Origin: Pseudomonas protegens
GTDB taxonomy: Bacteria; Pseudomonadota; Gammaproteobacteria; Pseudomonadales; Pseudomonadaceae
Direction: 5' to 3'
Assembly (NCBI RefSeq): GCF_003732485.1
Contig: NZ_MOAK01000082.1
Location: 151,342-195,957, forward strand
Length of the DNA: 44,616 nt
The position numbers and the translations under genes are program-made. The notes under the pieces are model-generated. The model was not told where the DNA came from. It was given only the letters and a program-made list of their open reading frames with translations, and made no database searches. Shown in pieces: positions 8,279 to 17,396 of this stretch. Position 1 is the stretch's first letter. Each line of letters begins with the position of its first letter.

Positions 8279-9040
8279 TCAAGTAATATTGGATTGGGGT
8301 GGCAGTTTTTTGAAGTGTGAAAACCAGGGCCTGTTTTTTTGAATAACAGGTGAGCTACCCTCTGGGTATGCTTTTGACATGCGCTTCTCAACTACCGATT
8401 GAAGAATGGTTAGAATAGTGACCAGCACAAGATAATAAATTAGAGCTGCTAAGTACCACTCAGTAAATTTGAAGCTTGCTGAAATTGATAGTGTGGTAGT
8501 GGTCATCAGTTCTTTTAGTGAAATAGTGTAAGCTAAGGATGTAGATTTGAGGAGCGTGATGAATTCATTCATTAAAGAAGGTAGAGAAACTCGCATGGCT
8601 TGCGGTAGTATTACATGAAAAAAAGAACTGTATTTTCCGATGCCCAGAGCCGTCGAGGCTTCATGTTGCCCTCTATTGACAGAAGATAACCCAGCTCGAA
8701 TTATTTCGGAATTGTAAGCAATGCCAATCATTGTCATGGCTAGAAAGGCGGCGAGGAATGGATTGAACCAATCGAGCCTCAGGACTGGGAACAGTTGTGG
8801 CAAGCCATTCCAGAAAAACAATAGCACCAGCAGAGTTGGAGCGCCCCTGAATAGCCAAACGTATATCTTCAGGGGCAGCCTGAGCCACGTGCGGTGTGAA
8901 AGTAATCCGACGGAAAATGGGAGGGATAGCAGCGTAGAGGTGAGCTGGACAGTAACCGACAGTGCGATTGTGATCATCGCGCCCACTAATAAGTCTCTGC
9001 TAAATAGAGCCTGGATAAAGTAATCAAAGTCGAAAAACAT
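8279..9040 (-). CDS. Polar amino-acid-type ABC transporter permease
   Basis: A 253-aa inner-membrane permease of the HisM/GlnP family. It has hydrophobic segments near residues 20-42, 56-76 and 90-110, then the EAA-loop region (SSVNRGQHEASTALGIGKYS), which docks on the ATPase, then ILPQAMRVSLPSLMNEFITL, typical of the family. The start has a GAGG site 6-7 bp upstream. It lies between the binding protein and the ATPase in the same operon. A single permease gene suggests a homodimeric transporter, although two different permeases are common in this family. Confidence 0.93.
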   Translation of the reverse strand: MFFDFDYFIQALFSRDLLVGAMITIALSVTVQLTSTLLSLPFSVGLLSHRTWLRLPLKIYVWLFRGAPTLLVLLFFWNGLPQLFPVLRLDWFNPFLAAFLAMTMIGIAYNSEIIRAGLSSVNRGQHEASTALGIGKYSSFFHVILPQAMRVSLPSLMNEFITLLKSTSLAYTISLKELMTTTTLSISASFKFTEWYLAALIYYLVLVTILTILQSVVEKRMSKAYPEGSSPVIQKNRPWFSHFKKLPPQSNIT

Positions 9041-9163
9041 AATAAACCTCGTTGTCCGCGCACCGGGGCGTAGAATACCTGTATAAAAGATTTGGGCGCT
9101 TTTTAGGCCCGATGCGAGATCTCGGGTAGAATTTTCTTAGGGGCTCGAAAGCTACGGTGCGCT

Positions 9164-9970
9164 TTAAGGCTTCATATCGAAATCGGACTCAGATATGTTG
9201 TATTTTTTTGCGATCTGCCCCAGAAGTCCATCAGCTTTTATTTTTATCAAACTATCTTGAACTATTCGCTTATCCTCTGGGTTTATCTGGAAAAATATCC
9301 CATAGTATGCTTCAGAAGGGAATACGAAAGCGAGTTTGAGACTGCCATTGGATTGTTTGATCCGAACACCGGCTTCTGCGGTTTCTGTGATCGTCGCATT
9401 CACTCGGCCAGCCAGAACCTGCTGAGTGGCCAAGACTTGTGTAGGATAGGTTTTGATGGCCACGGCGGGCACGTCAGCGGCAACAAGCTTCTCGTTAAGA
9501 TTAGTAAGTAGCTTAAGGTTGGATGACCCTGCTTCTACAGAAACAGATTTACCGCTCAGGTTTTCGGGCGCTTGAATCAAACTATCGGTATTAGCAATGA
9601 CAATGGCAGGTGAGGTAATTAAGTACGGTACGGCACTGTAGTTTTTTTGACGTTCGTCATTAATATACATGCCGCTAATGACGAGTGAGCATTTTCCTGC
9701 CTGTAAAGAGGGCAGAATGCCTTCAAAGCTGCTTGTAAGAAATCTCACGTCAGCCCCCCAGTTTTTTGCCATTGCCTCAATAATGTCGATGTCAATTCCC
9801 TTAGGGCGTTGGTCTCCAGCGTTTTCTATGTATGTTAATGGTGGGAAGTCTCCAGTCGTGCATACGTTGAGACGCCCATCATGCACGAAAGAGGGCAGAG
9901 CTGGACCGGCGAAAACCGATCCAGAAAGCACCATTGCAGCGCAAAATGTTTTTGTTTTTATTATGTTCAT
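9164..9970 (-). CDS. Periplasmic substrate-binding protein of the ABC importer
   Basis: Solute-binding protein of family 3 (SBP_bac_3), 268 aa. A signal peptide of about 21 residues (ending SGSVFA) precedes the mature protein. Family segments are FPPLTYIENA, GIDIDIIEAMAKNWG, FEGILPSLQAGKCSLVISGM (lobe 1 with the conserved ligand-contact area), SVSVEAGSS at the start of lobe 2 and ATITETAEAG. A strong AGGAGG site precedes the ATG. It delivers the ligand to the permease at 8279-9040. A 123-bp gap separates the two, long enough for a hairpin that could make the binding protein more abundant; I did not verify one. The ligand is unknown. Confidence 0.93.
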   Translation of the reverse strand: MNIIKTKTFCAAMVLSGSVFAGPALPSFVHDGRLNVCTTGDFPPLTYIENAGDQRPKGIDIDIIEAMAKNWGADVRFLTSSFEGILPSLQAGKCSLVISGMYINDERQKNYSAVPYLITSPAIVIANTDSLIQAPENLSGKSVSVEAGSSNLKLLTNLNEKLVAADVPAVAIKTYPTQVLATQQVLAGRVNATITETAEAGVRIKQSNGSLKLAFVFPSEAYYGIFFQINPEDKRIVQDSLIKIKADGLLGQIAKKYNISESDFDMKP

Positions 9971-9988
9971 GCATTGCCTCCTTTTATA

Positions 9989-10288
9989 CTAAATGTTGGT
10001 GGCGTTATGGACGATAGCGTTCCACTCCGCACTGTCAAAAGCTCTAAGCACCAAAGGTTCTACGTGTCCGTCCTGCCGTGCAGTTAGCAAATACTCCATC
10101 ATGAGAGTCTCGCTGGGCATTTCAAAGACTTGTATGAAATCATAAAGCCCCATGGTTGCGAAAAGCGCGTGACTAGTTCCACCAAGGCGTTCTACACGCT
10201 CTCGACTTATTTTTCCCCGCTCCGGCGAACTTTTTAGTTCTGCGAGACCTTTATCGGTCATGCGCATCAATGAAATAAATAGGGGCAT
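9989..10288 (-). CDS. GYD-domain protein
   Basis: A 99-aa protein that reads as the GYD family: N-terminal FISLMRMTDKGLAELKSSPER, then GKISRERVERLGG and the ATMGLYDFIQVFEMPS block that matches the family's xxxGxYDFV core. The family adopts a dimeric ferredoxin-like fold of poorly known function and is often encoded next to hydrolases and oxidoreductases. It lies between the amidohydrolase (14 bp) and the binding protein (18 bp), so it is co-expressed with them. A role as small-molecule sensor or accessory enzyme subunit is only a guess. Confidence 0.85.
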   Translation of the reverse strand: MPLFISLMRMTDKGLAELKSSPERGKISRERVERLGGTSHALFATMGLYDFIQVFEMPSETLMMEYLLTARQDGHVEPLVLRAFDSAEWNAIVHNATNI

Positions 10289-10302
10289 AGTGAGCTCGCG
10301 GA

Positions 10303-10980
10303 TTAGTTTTGGTTAAGTTCGAATTTCGATAAAGCTTTCAGCACATCCTGGCTTTTTGCAACGACTCCGAATATGCCATTTTCAACAGTAACCATATAGA
10401 TTGCGGCGTCGTGCGCATACTGGTCGCCACTGGCGCACGCATCTTCAATTAGTAAGTTTTGATAGTTTCGATCTTGGGCTTCTCGCAAAGTGGTGCTAAC
10501 ACATACATCGGTTGTACATCCGCTGAACAGCAGGTGCGTAATTCCCTTGGCGCGTAAAACATGATCGAGCTCGGTGTAGGTAAAAGCTCCATTAGCCGTT
10601 TTATCAATAATGACGTCGTCAGGACTGACGTCGATTTCCGGGTCAATATTAAATCCTGGAGATGACCTAAGCAGAACATCGGTCTTATCCAACCCTGACC
10701 GTTTACGCCGCCATTTTTCATAGTCAGTCATATCAGCCATATCGGCGCGATAGCCTTGGCGAGTGTGTATGATTAGGCAGCCGGCTTTTCGGGCAGAAGC
10801 AATGATCGTGTTTACGACAGGGATAATTTTGCGAATAGATGCGGGATCGTATCCCATCTTCGCGAAATACCCTTCCTGGGAAATAAAATCGATTTGTAAG
10901 TCGATCACCAGCAGCGCTGTTTTTTGGGGTTCGAAAATGCCATTGTAGGGATAGTCAAATGGGCGGGCGGCGATTGTCAT
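10303..10980 (-). CDS. Isochorismatase-family cysteine hydrolase, biuret-amidohydrolase-like
   Basis: A 225-aa cysteine amidohydrolase. The catalytic triad is readable as Asp27 (VIDLQIDF), Lys127 (DKTANGAF) and Cys160 (TDVCVSTT); a cis-peptide segment (GCTTD) precedes the cysteine. The N-terminal PYNGIFEPQKTALLVIDLQ and IIHTRQGYRADMAD resemble biuret hydrolase and ureidoacrylate amidohydrolase (RutB). These enzymes release ammonia from C-N compounds. It is the first gene of an operon with a GYD protein and an ABC importer, divergent from a LysR regulator. That context fits uptake and hydrolysis of an amide or ureide as nitrogen source (inferred; substrate not proven). Confidence 0.88.
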   Translation of the reverse strand: MTIAARPFDYPYNGIFEPQKTALLVIDLQIDFISQEGYFAKMGYDPASIRKIIPVVNTIIASARKAGCLIIHTRQGYRADMADMTDYEKWRRKRSGLDKTDVLLRSSPGFNIDPEIDVSPDDVIIDKTANGAFTYTELDHVLRAKGITHLLFSGCTTDVCVSTTLREAQDRNYQNLLIEDACASGDQYAHDAAIYMVTVENGIFGVVAKSQDVLKALSKFELNQN

Positions 10981-11043
10981 AAGGGGTCTTCTGGTGGTTG
11001 TTGTTGACCTGATTCTGGTTTTGTTGTTTTGACACGTATAGCG

Positions 11044-11063
11044 AAAAATAATAAATTATTTTT
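11044..11063. promoter_or_regulatory. AT-rich palindrome between the amidohydrolase operon and lysR
   Basis: A perfect 9-bp inverted repeat around two bases, AAAAATAAT-AA-ATTATTTTT, in the 107-bp divergent intergenic region. It is positioned like a LysR-type recognition site (24 bp from the regulator start, 64 bp from the operon start) and is the best candidate binding site for the regulator at 11088. Confidence 0.45.
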
Positions 11064-11087
11064 GTTTAGCAGAGCTTAACAGTTGCC

Positions 11088-11996
11088 ATGAATACTCATC
11101 TGGGACTCAATTATTTCAAGGTCTTTGAATCGGTCGCCAGGTTAGGATTGGTAAGGGCGGCAGCATCAGAGCTCTATATCACCCCTGGTGCCGTAAGCCA
11201 GCAGCTTCGGAGTTTGCAAGAGTCTCTTGGCGTCGAGCTTTTCGTCAAAGAGGGCAGGCGCCTCAAGCTCACAGAGGCCGGAAAGCTGCTGCAGCGGTCA
11301 GTCGCATCGGCGTTTTTTGAGATTAATGGTTGTCTTGACCTGATTGCCGGTAGCAAGGAGCAAGAGCTCATAGGTGATTCGTTTCATGTCTCTATGCCTT
11401 TGGCTCTGGCTGTTTCATGGCTAGCACCGAACATCTTTGAGTTTGCCGAAGGGATGGGGCTTTCGGTGCTGGACATTCAATCATGTAATGATCCAACTCA
11501 AATTGACTGGCGTACCACCGATGTGGCAATTGTCTACGGTAACCCGCCGTGGGCAGGGCTCGCTTGGCGCCTTTTGGAAAACATTGATATTGCCCCAGTT
11601 TGCAGCCCCCGGCTGTTAAATGGTCCTGTACCTCTTCGAACTGTTGAAGGGTTAGCAGATTTCTGGATTCTGCATGAGGATGATGGCAGTGAATGGCGGC
11701 GTTGGCTGATGAAAACAAAGGTGAAAAATATACCTATCAAAACTGCTCGGTTCAGCTCTGTAGCGATGGCGCTTTCAGCAGCGCTAGAGGGGAGAGGAGT
11801 TGCGCTCGCTAGTCGCTGGTTGGTAAGGGATTACCTGCGGGACGGGCGTTTAGTGTTCCCCTTCGATATGACCATTGAGGCTTCGAAAAACTACTATTGC
11901 CTGTATCCCGAAACGCGTGCTGATGAACCGTTGATCGCCAGATTTATCGAATGGATAGAGGCGCAGAGTACGGAAGCCCCCGCAGGCAGTAAGTAG
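11088..11996 (+). CDS. LysR-family regulator, GcvA-like
   Basis: A 302-aa LysR-type regulator. The N-terminal HTH is clear: LNYFKVFESVARLGLVRAAA, then the recognition region ASELYITPGAVSQQLRSLQE and the wing with LFVKEGRRLKLTEAGK. The PBP-like effector domain runs from about residue 90, with VYGNPPWAGLAWRLL and WILHEDDGSEWRRWL, recalling the GcvA subgroup. It is divergent from the amidohydrolase/GYD/ABC operon, the classic arrangement for autoregulation and activation of the neighbour. Effector unknown, probably the imported compound or its product. Its 3' end abuts a convergent broken SDR gene. Confidence 0.9.
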   Translation: MNTHLGLNYFKVFESVARLGLVRAAASELYITPGAVSQQLRSLQESLGVELFVKEGRRLKLTEAGKLLQRSVASAFFEINGCLDLIAGSKEQELIGDSFHVSMPLALAVSWLAPNIFEFAEGMGLSVLDIQSCNDPTQIDWRTTDVAIVYGNPPWAGLAWRLLENIDIAPVCSPRLLNGPVPLRTVEGLADFWILHEDDGSEWRRWLMKTKVKNIPIKTARFSSVAMALSAALEGRGVALASRWLVRDYLRDGRLVFPFDMTIEASKNYYCLYPETRADEPLIARFIEWIEAQSTEAPAGSK

Positions 11997-12961
11997 CAGA
12001 TGCCTACACTGCATTGCGTCAATGCTCACTCCACTGGACGACTTAACGCAAACATCCAGGTAATCGGTGAACCTCGGCGGCACCGAAATGCCTTCTTCCA
12101 ACAAACGGATGTTGTCAAATAGGTAGTTCAGATCGGCAAATCCGCTGTACAGACGCAGTGCCCGCAGCACCAGACGCGGGTTGGCCGGGCCTATACGGGC
12201 GTCAAAGCTGGCGGCCAGGGATTTGAGGTCATCTACATCGACTTTGCAATAACGCTCACCCACAGGTTCGACACAAGCCCATGCGGAACACCCAGAAGAT
12301 GCTGCCCGGCGCCTGGCGGCCCAGGTTGCGATGACCTACTACGAGGGAGGGGCGTGCCACCACCAACGGCAGGCCTGGTAGGTTTTCATGCATGCGCCGT
12401 TCGATCTCCGCCTTGGAAGCGGTGTAGTCCACCAGTTGCTGGGCGGCCTCTGGAAATTCCCACGACTCGCTGATCGGTGACTCCCGTTGGGGGCCGCAGG
12501 ACATTGCCGTACCAACGTGCAGGAAGCGTTTAAGGCGCGAGGAATGGCTCAATACCTGGGCGAAGGCATAGGTGCCTTCGACGTTGACCGGCCAGATATT
12601 CGGATTCTTCGAAAACGATGCCCCGGCGGCGCAGTTGATGACCCTGTCGAATTGCATCAGCCGTGATGTTTCGCGAGCTAGTCAGGCAGAGTCGAGAGAA
12701 TCGCCGCAGATAATCTGCGCGTCGTTCAGTGCCTGACTTTCAATGGCGCTGACACCGTGCTGGCCCAAATTGTCGCGCAGTCGCTCCCAGACCCTGGCGA
12801 GGATCTTCGGCCCGGACCAGAAAGGCGAGGGCGGGGCCATGACCACTAGCAAGCAACATGGCTGCGACAGAACCTCCGAGAAAACCTGTGGCGCCAGTTA
12901 GGAGAATGCGCTCACACGATGAATTGAGGGTGATTTTCGCATCGGGGGTTGGGCTGTTCAT
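11997..12961 (-). pseudogene. Broken NAD(P)-binding SDR / thioester-reductase-like gene
   Basis: Three reading-frame pieces together spell one extended SDR of the male-sterility / thioester-reductase type. Piece 1 begins at ATG 12961 and contains ILLTGATGFLGGSVAAMLL (NAD-binding loop). Near 12795 an extra G shifts the frame. The continuation (ERLRDNLGQHGVS...) meets an in-frame TGA near 12682. Piece 2 reads MQFDRVINCAAGASFSKNP, then VDYTASKAE (active-site Tyr/Lys) and VVARPSLVVGHR. Near 12262 another frameshift leads into GERYCKVDVDDLKSLAASFD and FTDYLDVC. At least three lesions, so it is inactive unless the read contains errors. Confidence 0.85.
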
Positions 12962-13346
12962 ATATTCTCGAAAATAAGTTGCCCATAACCCACAGCAAAG
13001 TTAGGGATAAATACGTATGGATACATGAGCGAGCGGTTAAGAAATTAGTTTCCGCCTGTGAGTAGGGCCAAGCGCGGGGGAACTAATGTTGACGAAAAGA
13101 TAAAAACGGTTCTTGGGCTTACTGTGCGCGAAAAAGGAAGGACTTGTGATTCAGTTCTCCGCGCGCATGTGTGTAATTTCAATCAATAGATATGAATGTT
13201 ATGAGTGTCCTTAGTGGAAAAAGTGCTAATAAGTGCGAGCGGTTTGCTGGTTTTCTAAAAATCATAAGTCATATTACATTCACCTAGTTTCAGATTTTGT
13301 CATTAAGCTCAGAGCATTGGGAAGATTTGACATGCGCTCACCCGGC
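12962..13346. other. Intergenic stretch, no supported gene
   Basis: About 385 bp of AT-rich sequence between the broken SDR and the stop of the DMT transporter. No open frame with a ribosome site was found. It presumably held the promoter of the now broken SDR gene. Confidence 0.5.
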
Positions 13347-14216
13347 TCAACGATTGGATGCTACGGGTAGTTTGAAAACTAATATCAACCCGGCCAGGAT
13401 GGATGTCATGCCGACAACGGCTAGTGCAGGCATGGCGTTATCCAAGATCAGGTAGTCGAGAACCACTGTAACTACCGGCACCAAATAGAAAAGGCTAGTG
13501 ACGTTAACAAGATTGCTGCTGCGGATCAGCCAATACAACAGCAATTGCGCTCCCACAGAAATTACGAGTCCCAACCACAACAGTGGCACCAGGAAATCCA
13601 AGTTCGGTTCAAACTGGAATGGCTGGAACGGCACGAAACACAGACATAACAGCAACGTTACTAAGTATTGCAGCGGTAACACTGCGGTAGGTGCTTGATG
13701 AATACGCTTTTGCAGTATCGAACCGAAGGTCATGCACATAAGCGCACCAAAGGCAAAACTCATCCCGAGTCCAGATAACCTAGTCAACATCAAGCTTTGG
13801 TAGACCACCAATGAAAGGCCTGCCAAGGCCATGAGTAAACCTACTAGTCGCCATAGCGAGAAGCGCCGTTCGGTCAGCAACAGCGTCAGGATTGGTTGCA
13901 CACCAAGCAACGTAGCTAACAGTCCCGGCGTGATGCCATGCGCCATGGCCTGGAAGTAGCAGACAGAATAGCAACCGATGAGTAACAGTCCCGTTCCTGC
14001 AACCTGCCAGCGTGTATCTCGCTTGGGCAGCCAACGTCGACCCGGCAAGCCGATCAGAAGCAAGACGCCTAAAGCCAGGGCAAAACGTAGTACCAGAAGC
14101 GCAAATACGGAGCCATGGTCGAGTCCCCAGCGAGTGAATATGGCTGCACTGCCCCATAGCAATACAAAGGTGGACATAGCAGCGAAAGCCGCCCATTGGA
14201 AAGGTCTGGAATTCAT
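13347..14216 (-). CDS. EamA/DMT-family transporter
   Basis: A ten-helix drug/metabolite transporter of about 289 aa with two EamA repeats. The first repeat starts in FAAMSTFVLLWGSAAIFTRW, which carries the family's typical LLWGSxxxxxR signature. Later segments are LLGVQPILTLLLTERRFSLWRL at the end of repeat 1 and VNVTSLFYLVPVVTVVLDYL near the end of repeat 2. These export amino acids or other metabolites. I chose ATG 14216 (MNSRPFQWA); an upstream in-frame ATG at 14339 would add 41 residues without hydrophobic character. It is downstream of a methyltransferase in the same direction, so it may export that enzyme's product (inference). Confidence 0.88.
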   Translation of the reverse strand: MNSRPFQWAAFAAMSTFVLLWGSAAIFTRWGLDHGSVFALLVLRFALALGVLLLIGLPGRRWLPKRDTRWQVAGTGLLLIGCYSVCYFQAMAHGITPGLLATLLGVQPILTLLLTERRFSLWRLVGLLMALAGLSLVVYQSLMLTRLSGLGMSFAFGALMCMTFGSILQKRIHQAPTAVLPLQYLVTLLLCLCFVPFQPFQFEPNLDFLVPLLWLGLVISVGAQLLLYWLIRSSNLVNVTSLFYLVPVVTVVLDYLILDNAMPALAVVGMTSILAGLILVFKLPVASNR

Positions 14217-14316
14217 AAGTTTACTTGCCTGCCGAATAACGAAAACCGTTGGCGCAATTTCCTGTGGGGAACCGTAATGCATTAGGAACGTGGCCCCAAG
14301 GGAGATGTACTGAAGC

Positions 14317-14366
14317 GATGCATAGTGCATTAAATGCATCGAAGTTAAATTTCGTTATACGAAATT
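14317..14366. promoter_or_regulatory. Two inverted repeats upstream of the DMT transporter
   Basis: AATTTCGT-TAT-ACGAAATT (14348-14366) is a perfect 8-bp inverted repeat overlapping the methyltransferase stop codon. Beside it is GATGCAT (14317-14323) with ATGCATC (14334-14340). Both lie 100-150 bp upstream of the transporter start. They look like protein-binding palindromes or a small attenuator; there is no T-run to make a terminator. Confidence 0.4.
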
Positions 14367-15111
14367 ATTGTAAGGGCTTTTCTACTGCCAGCAAAAGTAC
14401 GGCAGGTCGACGTAAATGCTCCTGCAGTTCAGGTTTGCTTGCTAAGTATTCTGCATTGGGGACAGGCTCACCCAAATGCAATATTTGAAAGCCGGTTTTC
14501 AGCAAGGCATTGACATACGTCTCCACCGTCCTGTGGTACTTTCGAACGTCGTCGACAAACCAGCGATTAGCACGTATTGATTCATCACTATAGGAATCGA
14601 CCGGCCAATGGCCTAAGTCTCCAGTCTCATCCGCGACCCATCCGACTACGGTGGACGTGCAGATAGGGTGTTCAACTGAGAAGACAAAGCGAGCGCCTGG
14701 CTTAAGGGTTCGATAAACCCAATTGACAACCTGAGGGTAATCCGCGACGTAATGCAATGTCATTGAAGATACAACGAGGTCAAAAGAACACTCGCTCGAA
14801 GCAGAGTCTTCAAACGCAGTTTCATGGAATGTGATGCATGGATCATCCGCCAACTCTTGTGCCCCTTCGATCATGCGTTCAGAGATGTCAATGCCCGTTA
14901 CGGCCGCCGTTCCACAACTGCGAGCCAAACGCGTGAAATCACCAAAACCACATCCCAAATCCAAGACGCGCAAGCCTTCAAGTGGCGGTAGTTGAGCTCG
15001 CAATGCGGGTATCTCCATTGCGTTCTTGAGACCAGCACCGTTTTGCCGGAGCAATTTGTATCGTCTGAAGAAAATTTCGTTATCGTAGATGTTCTGTTTC
15101 AAATTCTTCAT
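14365..15111 (-). CDS. Class I SAM-dependent methyltransferase
   Basis: A 248-aa small-molecule methyltransferase. Motif I is VLDLGCGFGDFTRLA (about residues 49-63), the acidic residue binding the ribose is in VTGIDISERMIEGA, motif II/post-II is FDLVVSSMTLHYVADY and motif III is RTLKPGARFVFSVEHP. The C-terminal third (WFVDDVRKYHRTVETYVNAL) is typical of the UbiE/BioC-like Methyltransf_11/25 group. The acceptor cannot be read. It lies 199 bp downstream of the LTA-synthase-like gene in the same direction and 148 bp upstream of the DMT exporter, so it could belong to either unit. Confidence 0.9.
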   Translation of the reverse strand: MKNLKQNIYDNEIFFRRYKLLRQNGAGLKNAMEIPALRAQLPPLEGLRVLDLGCGFGDFTRLARSCGTAAVTGIDISERMIEGAQELADDPCITFHETAFEDSASSECSFDLVVSSMTLHYVADYPQVVNWVYRTLKPGARFVFSVEHPICTSTVVGWVADETGDLGHWPVDSYSDESIRANRWFVDDVRKYHRTVETYVNALLKTGFQILHLGEPVPNAEYLASKPELQEHLRRPAVLLLAVEKPLQ

Positions 15112-15310
15112 CCTGTTTTCTTATAGTACTGGGTGCTAAATCTCTTTAGCCTAACCGACGCCAAGTAGTCTATGGCGATGTATTGGTTTTCTTGGCTCGG
15201 TTAGCTGAAGTCGTGCGTATATCTTTGTGCTCAACAGGAAGCGCGAAGATGTGCACCCTCACTTATCTGAACACACGCTATGCGCCAGACTCAGGAACTG
15301 GAGTTCTGAT

Positions 15311-17353
15311 TCAGTCTTTTCTGACGTTCTGATAAAGCATAAATCTTGAGGTCTCATGTAGCCCACGGGTTAACTCACGCAAGCGCTGAAACTCCTCGGG
15401 GTGTTGTTCTGCAACATTTTCCAAAGGAGTGGGTGAAGCTAGGTCATGCAATGTTGGCTGGTTGCCGTCATGCTCCATCTGCAGCAGAAAGTCTTTGGTT
15501 ACACCGCCAATCAGCGGGAAGGTTCCCTCTCTAAGTACAAGCGGCACTACGCGCTCACCTTCAACCGCTGGCTGTTGGATATCCCGGCCCATTGCGCTAT
15601 TGCGAAACTCCATGCCTGCCATGCCCAATACGGTGGGCATTAAGTCAACCAATCCTACCGCCTCAGCAACAACGCGTGGTTTCAGGAGCTTAGGGGCATG
15701 GATCAGCAAGGGCACATTGTTACTTTCCAAACCGAGCTTTTCGAATGCAGGGGGCATATGAGGAATCTGACTGATTCGCGTGTTATGGTCGCCAAACATG
15801 ACGAAAATAGTATTGTCGTACCATCCGCCCTCCTGCGCGATCTCCATCAAGCGCCCAATGTTGAAGTCCAGCAGGCGTACTGCATTGTATTGGGCCAACG
15901 TACGCGAGCCTGCGTTCTGGACGGTCTTGAGGGGAAGGTAAAGCGTCTTGAACCCATCATTTTCCTTTGGAATGGTAAAGGGCCGGTGGTTACCGGATGT
16001 CTGTATGAAGGCAAAGAAGGGCCTTCCTGGAGCTTGCTGTTGAAAAATTTTGTTGCTTTCCTTGAACAGATCGAGGTCCGAAATACCCCAGACATCGACC
16101 AAGGGGGACTTCCAATAGCTCTCTTCGAAAATCCGAACGTTGTCGATGCTCTGGTGAATCAGGGCATTCATGTTGGCCCAGCCCGAATTGCCATTGATCA
16201 TGTAATACTTGTCATACCCATCTAGCGCATTGACCAAGCTGTTCTGTCGAGTGATTAGAGGATTACGCGTGGCTGTCTCTTGACGAGAGACGTCAGGTAC
16301 CCCTGAAATACTTGCCCAGACGGTTTTTGCTGTTCCTGTCACCGGCACGTAGAAATTCTTGAAAAACCAGCTTTGGTTGGCTAACCGGTCAATATTTGGC
16401 GTTGGTTGCAGTGGGTTACCGTAGGCCCCGACTGCACTTGTTCCCAAAGATTCAAGCATTACGAAAACAATATTGGGGCGTTGACTGCCAGCAATTGCAT
16501 AAGGTTGTGGCCCCTGAACTCGGCTGAAGTCAAGGTTTGCAGCATCCGGTTGGGAGACCCCTAGATACCGGCTGACAACTTCGTAGTGAGCCTTTACTTG
16601 CGTCTGGTCATAGGGGGTATGAGGAACCCTCAAGGTGTCGTAAAGGAAAATTACCGGGTTCAAGCCTAGCGCCGACACTTGAGTGTCGCCCGAAAAAAAG
16701 GCGTCACTCCAGCGAAGCGGCACAGGGTTTTCAAGATTGATGTTCTCGACACGACCGAGTATGCCAAGGAGCACAAGCACGATCATAAACGCGCTACCCC
16801 ACGCTACTGAAAGGCTGCTAAGGGGTTTTGCAAAACGGTCCAGAGTCACCCGTTCGAGGCGCAGGAGCAACCAGCAGATCACCGCTGTCGTGGCCAACCA
16901 TCCGAGTGTGATCCATACCACCGGATAGGACTGCCACACCATGCCGCTCGAGATTTGGGCGTCGTCGAGAAAGCGCAAAACAGTCGCGTTAATACGAACG
17001 CCGAGATAGGCATAGTGACCAAAGTCAATAATATAGACTAACAAGGTAGCACTGATAGCCAGCGCAAGGTACAAGCGCGCTAGCACACGCACAACAGGTG
17101 AGCGAACAAGATTCCAGCGAGGAAACCATGCCAGTACAGCAACAGGTATCATCAGAAATATTGCTAAGCGAAGATCAAACCTCAGCCCAACCCATAGCGT
17201 ATCCGGTATTGCTTCGACGGTGCTTAGCGCACGAACTTCAAATCCTGAGAAGCCAATAAAAAATAATCCACGTAATGCGCAAAAGCATAGGAACAAAATC
17301 ATGATCGCACCAGACCAGTAGTGCAATCGCCGCGAGTGAAGCCAATCGGTCAT
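15311..17353 (-). CDS. LTA-synthase-like membrane sulfatase-superfamily protein
   Basis: About 680 aa. The N-terminal 220 residues hold roughly five membrane segments and the C-terminal part is an alkaline-phosphatase-superfamily domain outside the cytoplasm. Metal and catalytic motifs are readable: Glu301 in FVMLESLG, the nucleophile Thr in VTGTAKTVWASISG (about 339-341), His456 in GNHRPF and Asp522-His523 in FGDHN. Related proteins transfer phosphoglycerol or phosphoethanolamine to lipids and glycans. I chose ATG 17353 (MTDWLHSRRL), which has GGAAA 6 bp upstream; an earlier ATG at 17428 would overlap the previous gene. It is the last gene of a unit with a sialidase-like protein and a small membrane protein. 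Confidence 0.88.
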   Translation of the reverse strand: MTDWLHSRRLHYWSGAIMILFLCFCALRGLFFIGFSGFEVRALSTVEAIPDTLWVGLRFDLRLAIFLMIPVAVLAWFPRWNLVRSPVVRVLARLYLALAISATLLVYIIDFGHYAYLGVRINATVLRFLDDAQISSGMVWQSYPVVWITLGWLATTAVICWLLLRLERVTLDRFAKPLSSLSVAWGSAFMIVLVLLGILGRVENINLENPVPLRWSDAFFSGDTQVSALGLNPVIFLYDTLRVPHTPYDQTQVKAHYEVVSRYLGVSQPDAANLDFSRVQGPQPYAIAGSQRPNIVFVMLESLGTSAVGAYGNPLQPTPNIDRLANQSWFFKNFYVPVTGTAKTVWASISGVPDVSRQETATRNPLITRQNSLVNALDGYDKYYMINGNSGWANMNALIHQSIDNVRIFEESYWKSPLVDVWGISDLDLFKESNKIFQQQAPGRPFFAFIQTSGNHRPFTIPKENDGFKTLYLPLKTVQNAGSRTLAQYNAVRLLDFNIGRLMEIAQEGGWYDNTIFVMFGDHNTRISQIPHMPPAFEKLGLESNNVPLLIHAPKLLKPRVVAEAVGLVDLMPTVLGMAGMEFRNSAMGRDIQQPAVEGERVVPLVLREGTFPLIGGVTKDFLLQMEHDGNQPTLHDLASPTPLENVAEQHPEEFQRLRELTRGLHETSRFMLYQNVRKD

Positions 17354-17396
17354 GTTAAATTTCCGTCTAGTGAGATACCAATCCGTTAAAGCTGAA

